From Flavobacteriaceae bacterium (GTDB taxonomy: Bacteria; Bacteroidota; Bacteroidia; Flavobacteriales; Flavobacteriaceae): a DNA stretch of 64,000 nt. The position numbers and the translations under genes are program-made. Each line of letters starts with the position of its first letter. Position 1 is the first letter of the stretch. The stretch covers positions 4,794-68,793 of the forward strand of contig JAKIUU010000012.1 in assembly GCA_021647405.1 (NCBI GenBank). Reading direction: 5' to 3'. Shown here one piece after another: positions 16,239-25,383 of this stretch. The notes below the pieces were generated by a model, which saw nothing but the letters and a program-made list of their open reading frames with translations, was not told the DNA's origin and ran no database searches.

Positions 16239-17531
16239 TTAAGACAACAAATATGATTTTAATTCGGCGTAAGTACTTATAACTTCAGAAGATTTTTCTT
16301 TTGTAAGCACTTCTTTTATTTGGTCTGGAATTTCAATTTTTCCCTGTATTAAAGGTTCAACTACATCGAGAAATTTTACAGGATGGGCTGTTTCTAAAAA
16401 GATACCTTGACAATCTGTATTTGTTTTTAAATAAGATTTGAGTCCGAGGTAACCAATAGCCCCATGTGGATCGGCCAAATAATTAAAAGTATCTTTTAAA
16501 TATTTTAAGGCTGTGCGGGTTTCTTCATCCGTAAAGGATTCTGAAAATAACATTTCCTTCAAACTGACTAGATTATTGTCAAACAGGTGCTGGATGCGTA
16601 TAAAATTACTTGGGTCGCCAACATCCATAGCATTGGCAATTGTTTGTGTAGAAGGTTTTGGGGTGTAAATACCTGTTTGTAAGTAATTGGGAACAACAGC
16701 ATTTACATTTGTGGCAGCGATAAACATTTTAACGGGTAAGCCCAATTTTTGAGCCATCATACCGGCACAAATGTTTCCAAAATTACCACTCGGCACAGCA
16801 AAAGCAATGGGTTTAGATTTGTTTGCAAGTTGTTTGAAAGCAAAAACAAAATAAAACATTTGTGGCAGCCAGCGGGCAATATTTATAGAATTGGCCGATG
16901 TTAACTGCTTTTTAGATGTGATGTCTTTATCTAAAAAAGCTTTTTTAACCATGGCTTGACAATCGTCAAAAGTGCCATTTACTTCAAAAGCAGTTATATT
17001 CTGACCCAGTGTTGTGAGTTGTTTCTCTTGAATATCGCTTACTTTCCCTTTGGGATATAGAATAATAACGTCAACTCCTTTAACGCCTAAAAATCCATTG
17101 GCAACAGCACCACCAGTATCGCCAGAAGTAGCAACCAATACAGTTACTTTATTGGGATTACTTTTGTTAAAATACGAAAAACAACGTGCCATAAAACGTG
17201 CACCTACATCCTTAAATGCCATTGTAGGGCCATGGTAGAGTTCTAGAGCAGCGACGTTGGGTTCTATATTTATCAAGGGAAAATCAAAAGATAAAGTTTC
17301 TTCAATAATTTGCTTGAGTATTGGACTGGGAATACAATCTCCTACAAATTGTGCAATCAACTTAAAAGCTATTTCGCTATTTGAAAACTGATTTATATTT
17401 TTAAAAAAAGAGTCGGGGAGTGGTGTGATTTTTTTTGGAAAATAAAGCCCTTTATCTTCGGCAAGACCTTTGATTGCTGCCACTTTAAAATTGACTTCTG
17501 TAGCCTTTCCGTTTAAACTTTTATAGTACAT
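16239..17531 (-). CDS. thrC: Threonine synthase
   Basis: PLP-dependent conversion of O-phosphohomoserine to threonine. 430 residues, the long (E. coli-like) class, starting MYYKSLNGKA. The PLP lysine is Lys107 in HGPTMAFKDVGAR; the phosphate-binding loop is VATSGDTGGAVANG, and SANSINIARWLPQ and PSGNFGNICAG are conserved. It is last in the thrA-thrB-thrC operon, starting 10 nt after thrB. Confidence 0.97.
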   Translation of the reverse strand: MYYKSLNGKATEVNFKVAAIKGLAEDKGLYFPKKITPLPDSFFKNINQFSNSEIAFKLIAQFVGDCIPSPILKQIIEETLSFDFPLINIEPNVAALELYHGPTMAFKDVGARFMARCFSYFNKSNPNKVTVLVATSGDTGGAVANGFLGVKGVDVIILYPKGKVSDIQEKQLTTLGQNITAFEVNGTFDDCQAMVKKAFLDKDITSKKQLTSANSINIARWLPQMFYFVFAFKQLANKSKPIAFAVPSGNFGNICAGMMAQKLGLPVKMFIAATNVNAVVPNYLQTGIYTPKPSTQTIANAMDVGDPSNFIRIQHLFDNNLVSLKEMLFSESFTDEETRTALKYLKDTFNYLADPHGAIGYLGLKSYLKTNTDCQGIFLETAHPVKFLDVVEPLIQGKIEIPDQIKEVLTKEKSSEVISTYAELKSYLLS

Positions 17532-17541
17532 TGGGGGTAAT

Positions 17542-18465
17542 TTAAGAGATTATTTTAACACCTTGGGTGTTTATTTTTGATACATATACATAAAAATCAA
17601 TACCTATATTTTGATAGACTTTTTGTATGGCATTGGCCACATTTTGAGCCCTTTCTAAGCCTTTACTCAGTGCAAATATTGACGGTCCTGATCCAGAAAT
17701 ACCACAACCTAAGGCGCCAGCCGAAAGCGATTCTCGTTTTACTTTATCAAAACCAGGAATTAAAACAGCGCGTACAGGTTCGGCAATATAATCATGCAAT
17801 GAACGGCTTATAAGATCGTAATCTTCAGTATACAAACCACTTATCAATCCGCCCACATTGCCCCATTGTTTTATGGCATCTTTTAGTGGCACAGTGGCCT
17901 TCAATAATTTTCGGGAAGCAGCAGTTTTAACTTCAATTTGTGGATGGATAACAGTGGCATATAATTCACTAGGTGTCGGTAAACTAACAATATCTAAAGG
18001 ATTATAACTGCGCACCAAAGTAAAGCCTCCAAACAAAGCTGCCGACACATTATCGGCTATAGCAGCCCCACAAGCCAAGCGTTCGCCCTCCATTGCAAAG
18101 CGAACTAATTCGGTTTTGTTAAAAGGCGCTCCCAATAATTTATTAATGGCAAAAACACTGCCTGCTGCACTGGCGGCACTGCTGCCAATACCGCTGCCGG
18201 GTTTGATATTTTTACAAATTTCTATTTCGAAACCAGCATCCGAATCTAAAGCGTCAAGTAAGGCATAACCCGCTGCGCCTACCACATTCTTTTTGGCTTC
18301 TAAGGGTAAGTTACAACCTTCAATTTTAGTAATTGTAATGCCTTTTTTATCCGATTTACGGATGCACATCTCATCGCCAATGGTGTCTAAGGCAAATCCT
18401 AAAACATCGAATCCGCAGGAGACATTGGCTACGGTTGCAGGGGCAAATATTTTAATTTGGTTCAT
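17542..18465 (-). CDS. thrB: Homoserine kinase
   Basis: GHMP-family kinase making O-phosphohomoserine, 307 residues. The ATP-binding GHMP motif is KPGSGIGSSAASAAG (88-102), the N-terminal strand has APATVANVSCGFDVLGFAL, and the C-terminal motif is GALGCGISGSGPSIFAL. It lies 14 nt after thrA and 10 nt before thrC, clearly one operon. Confidence 0.97.
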   Translation of the reverse strand: MNQIKIFAPATVANVSCGFDVLGFALDTIGDEMCIRKSDKKGITITKIEGCNLPLEAKKNVVGAAGYALLDALDSDAGFEIEICKNIKPGSGIGSSAASAAGSVFAINKLLGAPFNKTELVRFAMEGERLACGAAIADNVSAALFGGFTLVRSYNPLDIVSLPTPSELYATVIHPQIEVKTAASRKLLKATVPLKDAIKQWGNVGGLISGLYTEDYDLISRSLHDYIAEPVRAVLIPGFDKVKRESLSAGALGCGISGSGPSIFALSKGLERAQNVANAIQKVYQNIGIDFYVYVSKINTQGVKIIS

Positions 18466-18479
18466 TTGATAAAATTAAA

Positions 18480-20930
18480 TTATTTACCGCCAATTCTGAT
18501 TATATCAGCAAAAATACCTGAAGCTGTAACAGAAGCACCTGCACCAGCGCCTTTAACAAGCAAAGGTTGCTCAGGATAGCGTTCTGTAAAAAACAACACA
18601 CAATTGTCTTTGCCTTCTAAATTATAAAAGGGGTGTGTAGAATCAATTTCTTGCAGAGACACATTTGCTTTTCCGTTATTAAATTCAGCTACATATTTTA
18701 ATTGACAATTGTTGGCAATTGCTTTGGCACTTAATTGTTTAAAATGGGCGTTTTCATTTTCAAGACTTGTATAGAAATCTGAAACAGAATTGGTATTTAA
18801 GCAGGATTCTGGTAAAAAAGATTTATTTTCGATGTCTTCTAATTCCATATCATAGCCGCTTTCTCTGGCTAAAATGAGAATTTTTCGCATCACATCAACA
18901 CCGCTTAAATCAATGCGTGGATCAGGTTCTGTATACCCTTCGGCGCCCGCTTGTTTTACAACATCAACAAAACGATTGTCCGCATTAAATGTATTAAAAA
19001 TAAAATTTAAACTTCCAGATAAAACAGCTTGAATTTTTTTAACCCTGTCGCCAGAATCAATTAAATTATTGAGTGTATTGATAATTGGCAAACCTGCACC
19101 AACATTTGTTTCGTACAAGAAAGGGGCGTTGTATTCTCTCGATAAATTTTTGAGTAATTGGTAATTTTCTGATGAACTGGCACAGGCTATTTTATTACAA
19201 GTTACAACGGCAATACTACTATTTAAGTAGGAAGCATACATATTCGTCACTATTTCTGAAGCGGTATTGTCTATAAATATACTGTTGCGATAGTTGAGCT
19301 TTTTAACGGTTTGGTAAAAAACATCGAGATTGGCTTTTGGACCTTTTGAGAGTATTTCTTGCCAATTATCTAAATCAATACCTTCATCGTTAAAACACAT
19401 CGTTCTAGAGTTTGAGAGGCCAATTATACGTACATTTAAGAATAGTTTTTCTAATAGATATTCTCTTTGCTTGGTTATTTGTGACAACAAGTCATTACCA
19501 ACATTACCCACACCTGTAATGTACAGGTTTAACTGTTTTATATGCCCTTCAAAAAACTTATCGTGAAGGGTATTTAGCGCCTTTTTTACATCGGTCTTTA
19601 ATATAACAGCCGATATATTTTTTTCTGAGGCACCTTGCGCAATGGCACGGATATTTACATTGTTTTTTCCTAAAGTGCGGAACATCCTGCCACTCATGCC
19701 TTGATGGCTTTTCATATTGTCGCCAATAACGGCTATGATTGCCAAATTATTCTCTACAATAACTGGGTTAATACGGTGTCTTTCAATTTCGAAATCAAAG
19801 GTATCTTCTATAGCTTCTTTTGCCAAAACAGCATCTTGCTCTTGTATGGCAATACAAATAGAGTGTTCGGATGAAGCTTGTGTTATTAATATAACATTGA
19901 TGGTTTGATTTGATAAAGTCTCAAACAGACGTCTGGCAATATTGGGAACGCCCATCATACCACTGCCTTCTAATGTGAGTAGTGCGATATTTTCTATATG
20001 TGTGATGCCTTTTATAAGGTGCTTATTATCAGAAGAACTCTTATCAGAAATAAGTGTGCCTATATCTTTTGGGGCGAAAGTATTCTTAACTAAAATAGGA
20101 ATGTTTTTTTGTAAGACAGGATGAATGGTTGGTGGGTAAATAACTTTTGCACCAAAGTGTGACAACTCCATGGCCTCTTGATAAGATATTTTTGTAATTG
20201 GTTTGGCTTGCTTTACCAATTTGGGATTGGCTGTAAACATACCACTTACATCAGTCCAAATTTCTAGAACATCAGCCTCTAGGGCTGCCGCAATGATGGC
20301 CGCAGTAAAATCGGAGCCCCCACGTCCTAAAGTGGTGTAATTTCCTTGTTTTGATTTGGCTACAAATCCGGGAAGAATGACTATTTGATGCGAATTCTCG
20401 GCAAAATAATTTTTTATGTTGGCGTTGGTTATTTTAAAATCTACCGCAGCATTGACATAGGTGTTATCTGTGATAATAATTTCTTGTGAATTACAACTGG
20501 TGGCATCGGCATCTTTGGCTTTTAGCGCCTCAGTAATAATGTAAGAAGATAGCAACTCGCCAAAACTAACAATTTTATCTTTAGAACTGTCAGACAATTC
20601 TTTAATCAAGTAAACACCTTCTATTAAATTACTCAGCGTTGCAAAAAGAGAGGTAACTTTCTTTAAAATACCTTCTTGATGTTTATTTGTAATAAGTTCT
20701 TTGGAAATGTTAAGATGCAGCTGTTGGAGCTCTTCCAATCTAAGTTTATAATTTATATCTGATTGGGCTGCGGTATTGGCTATTTCTAAAATAGTATTTG
20801 TAACGCCACTAAAAGCTGATACAATTACAGCAATTGGACCTTCTGTTGCTTTATCGCGGATAATTGCTAATGTTTTTTTTATGACTTTGGCATTTGCTAC
20901 AGAAGTGCCTCCAAATTTTAATATTTTCAT
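18480..20930 (-). CDS. thrA: Bifunctional aspartokinase / homoserine dehydrogenase
   Basis: 816 residues. The aspartokinase domain (1-about 300; KFGGTSVANAK at 4-14, GRGGSDFTAA, EIWTDVSGMFTANP) is followed by tandem ACT domains (about 310-460) that usually bind threonine for feedback inhibition. A homoserine dehydrogenase (about 465-816) follows, with Rossmann motif ITGVGNVGNDLL and ETNVGAGLPIINTLNNL. It catalyses the first and third steps from aspartate to threonine/methionine. It is the first gene of the thr operon; a 5' leader of about 170 nt contains a possible attenuation peptide (21011-21052). Confidence 0.97.
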   Translation of the reverse strand: MKILKFGGTSVANAKVIKKTLAIIRDKATEGPIAVIVSAFSGVTNTILEIANTAAQSDINYKLRLEELQQLHLNISKELITNKHQEGILKKVTSLFATLSNLIEGVYLIKELSDSSKDKIVSFGELLSSYIITEALKAKDADATSCNSQEIIITDNTYVNAAVDFKITNANIKNYFAENSHQIVILPGFVAKSKQGNYTTLGRGGSDFTAAIIAAALEADVLEIWTDVSGMFTANPKLVKQAKPITKISYQEAMELSHFGAKVIYPPTIHPVLQKNIPILVKNTFAPKDIGTLISDKSSSDNKHLIKGITHIENIALLTLEGSGMMGVPNIARRLFETLSNQTINVILITQASSEHSICIAIQEQDAVLAKEAIEDTFDFEIERHRINPVIVENNLAIIAVIGDNMKSHQGMSGRMFRTLGKNNVNIRAIAQGASEKNISAVILKTDVKKALNTLHDKFFEGHIKQLNLYITGVGNVGNDLLSQITKQREYLLEKLFLNVRIIGLSNSRTMCFNDEGIDLDNWQEILSKGPKANLDVFYQTVKKLNYRNSIFIDNTASEIVTNMYASYLNSSIAVVTCNKIACASSSENYQLLKNLSREYNAPFLYETNVGAGLPIINTLNNLIDSGDRVKKIQAVLSGSLNFIFNTFNADNRFVDVVKQAGAEGYTEPDPRIDLSGVDVMRKILILARESGYDMELEDIENKSFLPESCLNTNSVSDFYTSLENENAHFKQLSAKAIANNCQLKYVAEFNNGKANVSLQEIDSTHPFYNLEGKDNCVLFFTERYPEQPLLVKGAGAGASVTASGIFADIIRIGGK

Positions 20931-21010
20931 AATGCTTTATAAGATTGAAATAGAAATCTTTATATTTTTAATAACGTAAAAGGTAATTTTATTGACGACA
21001 TTATAGTACA

Positions 21011-21052
21011 TTAACCCCTAAGGGTAATACCGGTAACAATAGAGAAACGCAT
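21011..21052 (-). CDS. Candidate thr operon leader peptide
   Basis: 13-codon frame MRFSIVTGITLRG, 80 nt before thrA, with Ile-Val-Thr-Gly-Ile-Thr just ahead of the stop. Thr and Ile codons are what a threonine-operon attenuator would sense. Its ATG lies in a perfect 7-bp hairpin (GCATTAT/ATAATGC, 21049-21066) and the stop region in a CCC/GGG-containing palindrome. A longer in-frame ATG lies at 21106 near the predicted transcription start. The peptide is inferred from layout only; I do not recognise a strong U-tract terminator after it. Confidence 0.35.
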   Translation of the reverse strand: MRFSIVTGITLRG

Positions 21053-21110
21053 TATAGAAATAATGCTTAATGAAGGATGAAATATCTGGTAATTAAATAA
21101 TTCCATGCGA

Positions 21111-21118
21111 CAAAATTA
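21111..21118 (-). promoter_or_regulatory. -7 promoter box of the thr operon
   Basis: Minus strand TAATTTTG, about 180 nt upstream of thrA, giving a long leader that contains two hairpins and the candidate peptide. Confidence 0.5.
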
Positions 21119-21199
21119 ATTAAATAATTGACATATATATAGTGATTTGTAATATTTTAAAAAAATTAAGGAATCCATAATATTATAAAAATAAATACC

Positions 21200-22405
21200 T
21201 TATAATGAAATTTCTATCTGATTTTTTAAGATATCCGCAAAGGTTTCACGTTCTCTAATTAAATAATCTTTTCCTTTATAATACAAAACTTCGGCTGGCC
21301 TGTATCGTGAATTGTAATTAGACGCCATAGAAAAGCAATAGGCACCCGCATTATTAAAACACAAAATATCGCCTTCGTTTATTTCATTAATACGTCTGTT
21401 GGCACCAAAAGTGTCTGTTTCGCAGATATAACCTACAATTGTGTAATAGCGTTCGCGCCCTTTAGGGTTTGAAATATTTGTGATATGGTGGTATGAATCA
21501 TAAAACATGGGTCTTATTAAGTGATTAAAACCACTGTCTATACCCGCAAAAACATTAGATGTTGTTTGTTTAATGACATTGACTTTGGCTAAAAAATGGC
21601 CAGATTCACTTACTAAAAACTTACCTGGTTCAAACATTAAGCTGATATCTCTGCCGTAATTTTTGCAGAATTCATTAAAACGTACACTCAATTTTTCGCC
21701 CAGTTCTTCAATATTTGTAGAGATATCTCCTTCTTTATATGGAACTTTAAATCCGCTGCCTAAGTCAATAAATTCAAGGTTTTTAAATTCCTTTGACACA
21801 TTAAATAAAATTTCAGTAGCTACTAAAAAAGTATCAATATCTAAAATATCAGATCCCGTATGCATATGCACACCGTTAATTTTCATTTTTGTGTTTTTGG
21901 CAATACGCAGAATATGGGGGACTTGATGGATAGAAATTCCGAATTTAGAATCTATGTGTCCGACAGAAATCTTGCGATTACCACCAGCCATAACATGTGG
22001 GTTAATACGTACACAAACAGGTATATCTGGGTAATGATTGCCAAACTGTTCTAATATAGACAAGTTGTCTATATTAATTTGAACGCCCAATTTTGCCACT
22101 TCTTCAATCTCTATTAACGATACGCCATTGGGTGTAAAAATAATATCTTTAGGAGAAAACCCAGCCTTTAAACCCAATTTAACTTCTTGGATAGAAACGG
22201 TATCCAATCCAGAATTAAACGATTTAAAGAGCTTTAAAACAGAAAGATTTGACAATGCTTTTACAGCATAATTAATTTTAATATTTTTTACTGTTTTAAA
22301 AGCCTCAGTAATTCTGTTGTATTGTGAGGCTATGATATCGGCATCATACACATATAAGGGTGTGTCATATTTTTTTGCCAGGTTATTTAAAATTTTAGTA
22401 TCCAT
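21200..22405 (-). CDS. lysA: Diaminopimelate decarboxylase
   Basis: PLP enzyme (fold III) making L-lysine from meso-diaminopimelate; about 401 residues. The PLP lysine is in NYAVKALSNLSVL near residue 45, and GVHMHTGSDI, DLGSGFKVPYKEGD, EPGKFLVSESG and CETDTFGANR mark the barrel and dimer active site. The ATG at 22405 is chosen over a TTG at 22423 that would overlap the upstream pepT stop. It lies 10 nt after pepT with no promoter seen, so the two are probably co-transcribed. Confidence 0.95.
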   Translation of the reverse strand: MDTKILNNLAKKYDTPLYVYDADIIASQYNRITEAFKTVKNIKINYAVKALSNLSVLKLFKSFNSGLDTVSIQEVKLGLKAGFSPKDIIFTPNGVSLIEIEEVAKLGVQINIDNLSILEQFGNHYPDIPVCVRINPHVMAGGNRKISVGHIDSKFGISIHQVPHILRIAKNTKMKINGVHMHTGSDILDIDTFLVATEILFNVSKEFKNLEFIDLGSGFKVPYKEGDISTNIEELGEKLSVRFNEFCKNYGRDISLMFEPGKFLVSESGHFLAKVNVIKQTTSNVFAGIDSGFNHLIRPMFYDSYHHITNISNPKGRERYYTIVGYICETDTFGANRRINEINEGDILCFNNAGAYCFSMASNYNSRYRPAEVLYYKGKDYLIRERETFADILKNQIEISL

Positions 22406-22415
22406 TGGTAATTTA

Positions 22416-23648
22416 TTATTCAAATTTTTGAGCAGTAATCTGCGCTATGTTTATAATGACTTGTGTGGCTTTTTGCATAGATTCAACTGGAACGTATTCA
22501 TAACGCCCATGAAAATTATGTCCGCCTGCAAAAATATTGGGGCATGGCAAGCCCATGTAAGACAATTGAGAACCATCTGTACCGCCACGAATGGCTTTAA
22601 TATTTGGTTTTATGGATGCCTTTAACATGGCCTCTTCGGCTATGTCAACAATATGCATTACGGGTTCTACTTTTTCGCGCATATTGTAATACTGATCTTT
22701 TATAGTTATTTTAATTAAATCTTTTCCAAGGCTTGCGTTTAATTGATTTGCTCTTTCTTGAAAGTAAACTTTTCTCTTTTCAAATTTTTCTTTGTCATGG
22801 TCTCTAATAATGTAATGTAAGGTGGTTTTTTCAATATTTCCACTCATGCCATACAGATGGTAAAAACCTTCATAAGCTTCTGTTCTTTCAGGAACTTCAC
22901 CTGCTGGTAGGGTCGCCATAAATTGATTGGCAATCTGCATTGAGTTAATCATCTTTCCTTTGGCATAGCCTGGATGTACAATTTTACCCTTTATTTCTAC
23001 CAAACCACTGGCAGCATTAAAATTTTCGTACTCTAATTCGCCTATTTCACTACCATCCATGGTGTAAGCCCAATCGGCATTAAAAGCCTTGACGTCAAAT
23101 TTATGTGCGCCTTTGCCTACTTCTTCATCAGGTGGAAAACAAATTTTTATGGTGCCGTGTTTTACTTCGGGATGGTTTATAAGATACTCCATAGCCGTTA
23201 CAATTTCTGTAATGCCCGCTTTGTCATCCGCGCCAAGCAGGGTAGTGCCATCGGTTGTAATAAGTGTTTGGCCTTTGTATTGCAGCAAATCGTCAAAATC
23301 GTTTGGAGAGAGTATGATGTCTTCGTCTTCATTAAGTACGATGTCTTTACCATCGTAATTTTTATGAATTTGAGGTTTTACATTTGTACCTGTAAAATCG
23401 GGACTCGTATCTATGTGTGCAATAAAACCAATGGTGGGCACTTTGTGGCTAATATTTGATGGCAGACTTGCCATTAGATAGCAATTTTCGTCCAAATATA
23501 CATCAGACAGTCCTATTTCAGTGAGTTCTTTCTCTAATAGCTTGGCCAAATCCCATTGCTTTTCTGTGCTAGGAAAAGTCAAGTTATTGGGATCTGATTG
23601 TGTGTCAATAGTAATATAGGATACAAACCTGTCTATTAGTTTTTGCAT
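22416..23648 (-). CDS. pepT: Peptidase T (tripeptidase)
   Basis: Cytoplasmic M20 zinc aminotripeptidase, 410 residues. The metal-binding residues are in FIAHIDTSPDFTG, LLGADDKAGI and FPPDEEVGKGAHKFD, and RGGTDGSQLSYMGLPCPN is the conserved C-terminal part. The ATG at 23648 gives MQKLIDRFVSYITIDTQSD, the normal family start; the longer frame to 23699 runs through the -7 box at 23669-23676. It sits ahead of lysA. Confidence 0.95.
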   Translation of the reverse strand: MQKLIDRFVSYITIDTQSDPNNLTFPSTEKQWDLAKLLEKELTEIGLSDVYLDENCYLMASLPSNISHKVPTIGFIAHIDTSPDFTGTNVKPQIHKNYDGKDIVLNEDEDIILSPNDFDDLLQYKGQTLITTDGTTLLGADDKAGITEIVTAMEYLINHPEVKHGTIKICFPPDEEVGKGAHKFDVKAFNADWAYTMDGSEIGELEYENFNAASGLVEIKGKIVHPGYAKGKMINSMQIANQFMATLPAGEVPERTEAYEGFYHLYGMSGNIEKTTLHYIIRDHDKEKFEKRKVYFQERANQLNASLGKDLIKITIKDQYYNMREKVEPVMHIVDIAEEAMLKASIKPNIKAIRGGTDGSQLSYMGLPCPNIFAGGHNFHGRYEYVPVESMQKATQVIINIAQITAQKFE

Positions 23649-23668
23649 GGTTCTGATAAAATTTCTGC

Positions 23669-23676
23669 CAAAATTA
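23669..23676 (-). promoter_or_regulatory. -7 promoter box of pepT-lysA
   Basis: Minus strand TAATTTTG, 20 nt before the pepT ATG at 23648. It excludes the longer in-frame start. Confidence 0.6.
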
Positions 23677-23708
23677 GTAAAACCACAGTAACTGTACAAT
23701 GTATTGTC

Positions 23709-24284
23709 TTATATTTCCTTTATATTTAGTGAATTGATATACTTTATCCCTTCGCACAAACGTTTTTCTACATTTTTATGGCCATAACAATGGATTTCTA
23801 TTTCGAAATAATGTTTTTCAGATACTGAAATATATAAATGGAGGACTGTTTTTTCTAACTTATTTTGCTTGTTTTTGCTCAATATGAGTAGTGCGGGCTT
23901 GTTTTGAAAAGTTCCTTGTTTAACCGACGCTACAGTTGTTGCTTTTTTAGATTCTAAATTTGTTTTTATGGTCTGAATAGAAGCTTTATTCAAATTGAGT
24001 TTTGCATCAATTAAGGAAGCTTTTATAAGATAGGTTTTTGTAAGCTGCTTTGTGGTGTCTGCTGTGGTAAATATCGAAGCGTATTCATCAATATATAATT
24101 CTGTTTTCCAATAATTTGGAATGTCTAAGCTAAAGTTATTTTTAGCATCTAAAATTGTATGTAAGTCGCTGGATTTTATTGAAGAATGACAATCAAAATC
24201 ATAAAAAATAGTACTTGGTTTGGAACAGCCAATAAGGCTTAAACCAATGATTGAAAATACCATAAAATAAATGGTTTTTTTCAT
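23709..24284 (-). CDS. Uncharacterised lipoprotein
   Basis: 191 residues with a lipoprotein signal (MKKTIYFMVFSIIGLSLIGC). I do not recognise the family. The mature part is a single compact domain with strands such as FSLDIPNYWKTELYIDEY and KTYLIKASLIDA, loosely like PsbP/DUF1795-type proteins that share a FSLDIPxxW start, but this is only a resemblance. It starts 4 nt after the stop of the beta-propeller gene at 24289-25317, so the two form an operon. Confidence 0.7.
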   Translation of the reverse strand: MKKTIYFMVFSIIGLSLIGCSKPSTIFYDFDCHSSIKSSDLHTILDAKNNFSLDIPNYWKTELYIDEYASIFTTADTTKQLTKTYLIKASLIDAKLNLNKASIQTIKTNLESKKATTVASVKQGTFQNKPALLILSKNKQNKLEKTVLHLYISVSEKHYFEIEIHCYGHKNVEKRLCEGIKYINSLNIKEI

Positions 24285-24288
24285 TAAA

Positions 24289-25317
24289 CTACAATTTTAA
24301 AACAGCCAGTTTGCCTTGTCCACCTAAAAAAGCGCGGTGTTTGTTTACAAACCGGATGCTGTAAAAGCCTTGTTTGCTTATTTGTTCCCACTGCAAACCA
24401 CCATCTTTAGATAAATAGACACCTTCTGTTGATACGGCCACAAGCGCTTTTCCTTTTGTTTGTGGTACATACTGCACACAACTAATATAACCTGGCAACT
24501 TGTTGTTGGCAACAACTGTCCATGTCTTACCACCATCTGAAGTAATGGCTTTGTTGTTTTTTTTAGCCGATTTATCTGTGTAGTCACCACCACAAATAAT
24601 GCCTATTTTGGCATTGTAGAAAGCAACAGTATAGATGCCTGTTGTTGGTTTTCCTTGAATGATTGGGGTGTTGAATACTTGCCACGACTTTCCTTTATTT
24701 TTCGTATAAAATAGGCGCGATTTTAATCCGCCGGTAGCTATCCATGTGCTTTTGCCATAATGCGCAATGTTGGTATTACTGGCAGCAAAAGCCGCTTCGC
24801 CATCAAAGCTGGGCGGTAAATTAATACAAGGAATCTTTCTCCAAGTCTTTCCTGAATCATTAGTCTTTATAATTGAAAGACAGGTTTCTGTAGGATCTCC
24901 CATAGCCATGCCATTTTTATCATCAAAAAAAATCAGGGCATCATAAAAAGCTTTGGGATCATTCTCTGTGTATACTACCATGGCTGGTTTGGTATAGTTC
25001 TGTTTTTCGAATTGATACATTCTGGCTGGGCTTCCTATTGTGAGCGCATATAAATTTTTACTGCTGCTGCCGATGGCTCTAAAATGATTCTTAAGACCGT
25101 CAGCAATTGTGTAAAAATTAATTCTTCCACTTAAAGTAATCTCGCCAACTTGCCCAGCACTATTGGCAAACCAAAGTGTGGAATCGTTTAGTACTTCAAT
25201 AGCCCTATAGTTATGCTTAGCGCTGTGTATGTTTGAAATTGAAACAGTTATCTTTTGTTGTGATTGTAGGCTTAAAATACCACTAAAAAACACCATTAAA
25301 AAACCTTTAAGAGTCAT
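24289..25317 (-). CDS. Secreted beta-propeller protein with BNR/Asp-box repeats
   Basis: 342 residues with an N-terminal signal (about 1-20, ending LSLQSQQ). At least four Asp-box repeats are visible: TNDSGKTWRKI, TKNKGKSWQVF, TSDGGKTWTVV and SKDGGLQWEQI, as in YCF48/Hcf136-like and sialidase-fold propellers. The family has many binding and enzymatic roles, and no sialidase catalytic residues can be assigned, so the function is open. It is first in a two-gene operon with the lipoprotein at 23709-24284. Confidence 0.8.
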   Translation of the reverse strand: MTLKGFLMVFFSGILSLQSQQKITVSISNIHSAKHNYRAIEVLNDSTLWFANSAGQVGEITLSGRINFYTIADGLKNHFRAIGSSSKNLYALTIGSPARMYQFEKQNYTKPAMVVYTENDPKAFYDALIFFDDKNGMAMGDPTETCLSIIKTNDSGKTWRKIPCINLPPSFDGEAAFAASNTNIAHYGKSTWIATGGLKSRLFYTKNKGKSWQVFNTPIIQGKPTTGIYTVAFYNAKIGIICGGDYTDKSAKKNNKAITSDGGKTWTVVANNKLPGYISCVQYVPQTKGKALVAVSTEGVYLSKDGGLQWEQISKQGFYSIRFVNKHRAFLGGQGKLAVLKL

Positions 25318-25334
25318 AGATTTACTAAATTTAT

Positions 25335-25342
25335 CAAATGTA
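25335..25342 (-). promoter_or_regulatory. -7 promoter box of the propeller-lipoprotein operon
   Basis: Minus strand TACATTTG, 17 nt before the ATG at 25317. Confidence 0.55.
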
Positions 25343-25383
25343 AGTGTTTTTTATAAAATCAGACCATATATAAAATTGTTCGT

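Noticed and set aside
16062..16256. 64-codon plus-strand frame
   Set aside because: It runs through consecutive palindromic repeats and into the thrC 3' end; no protein-like pattern.
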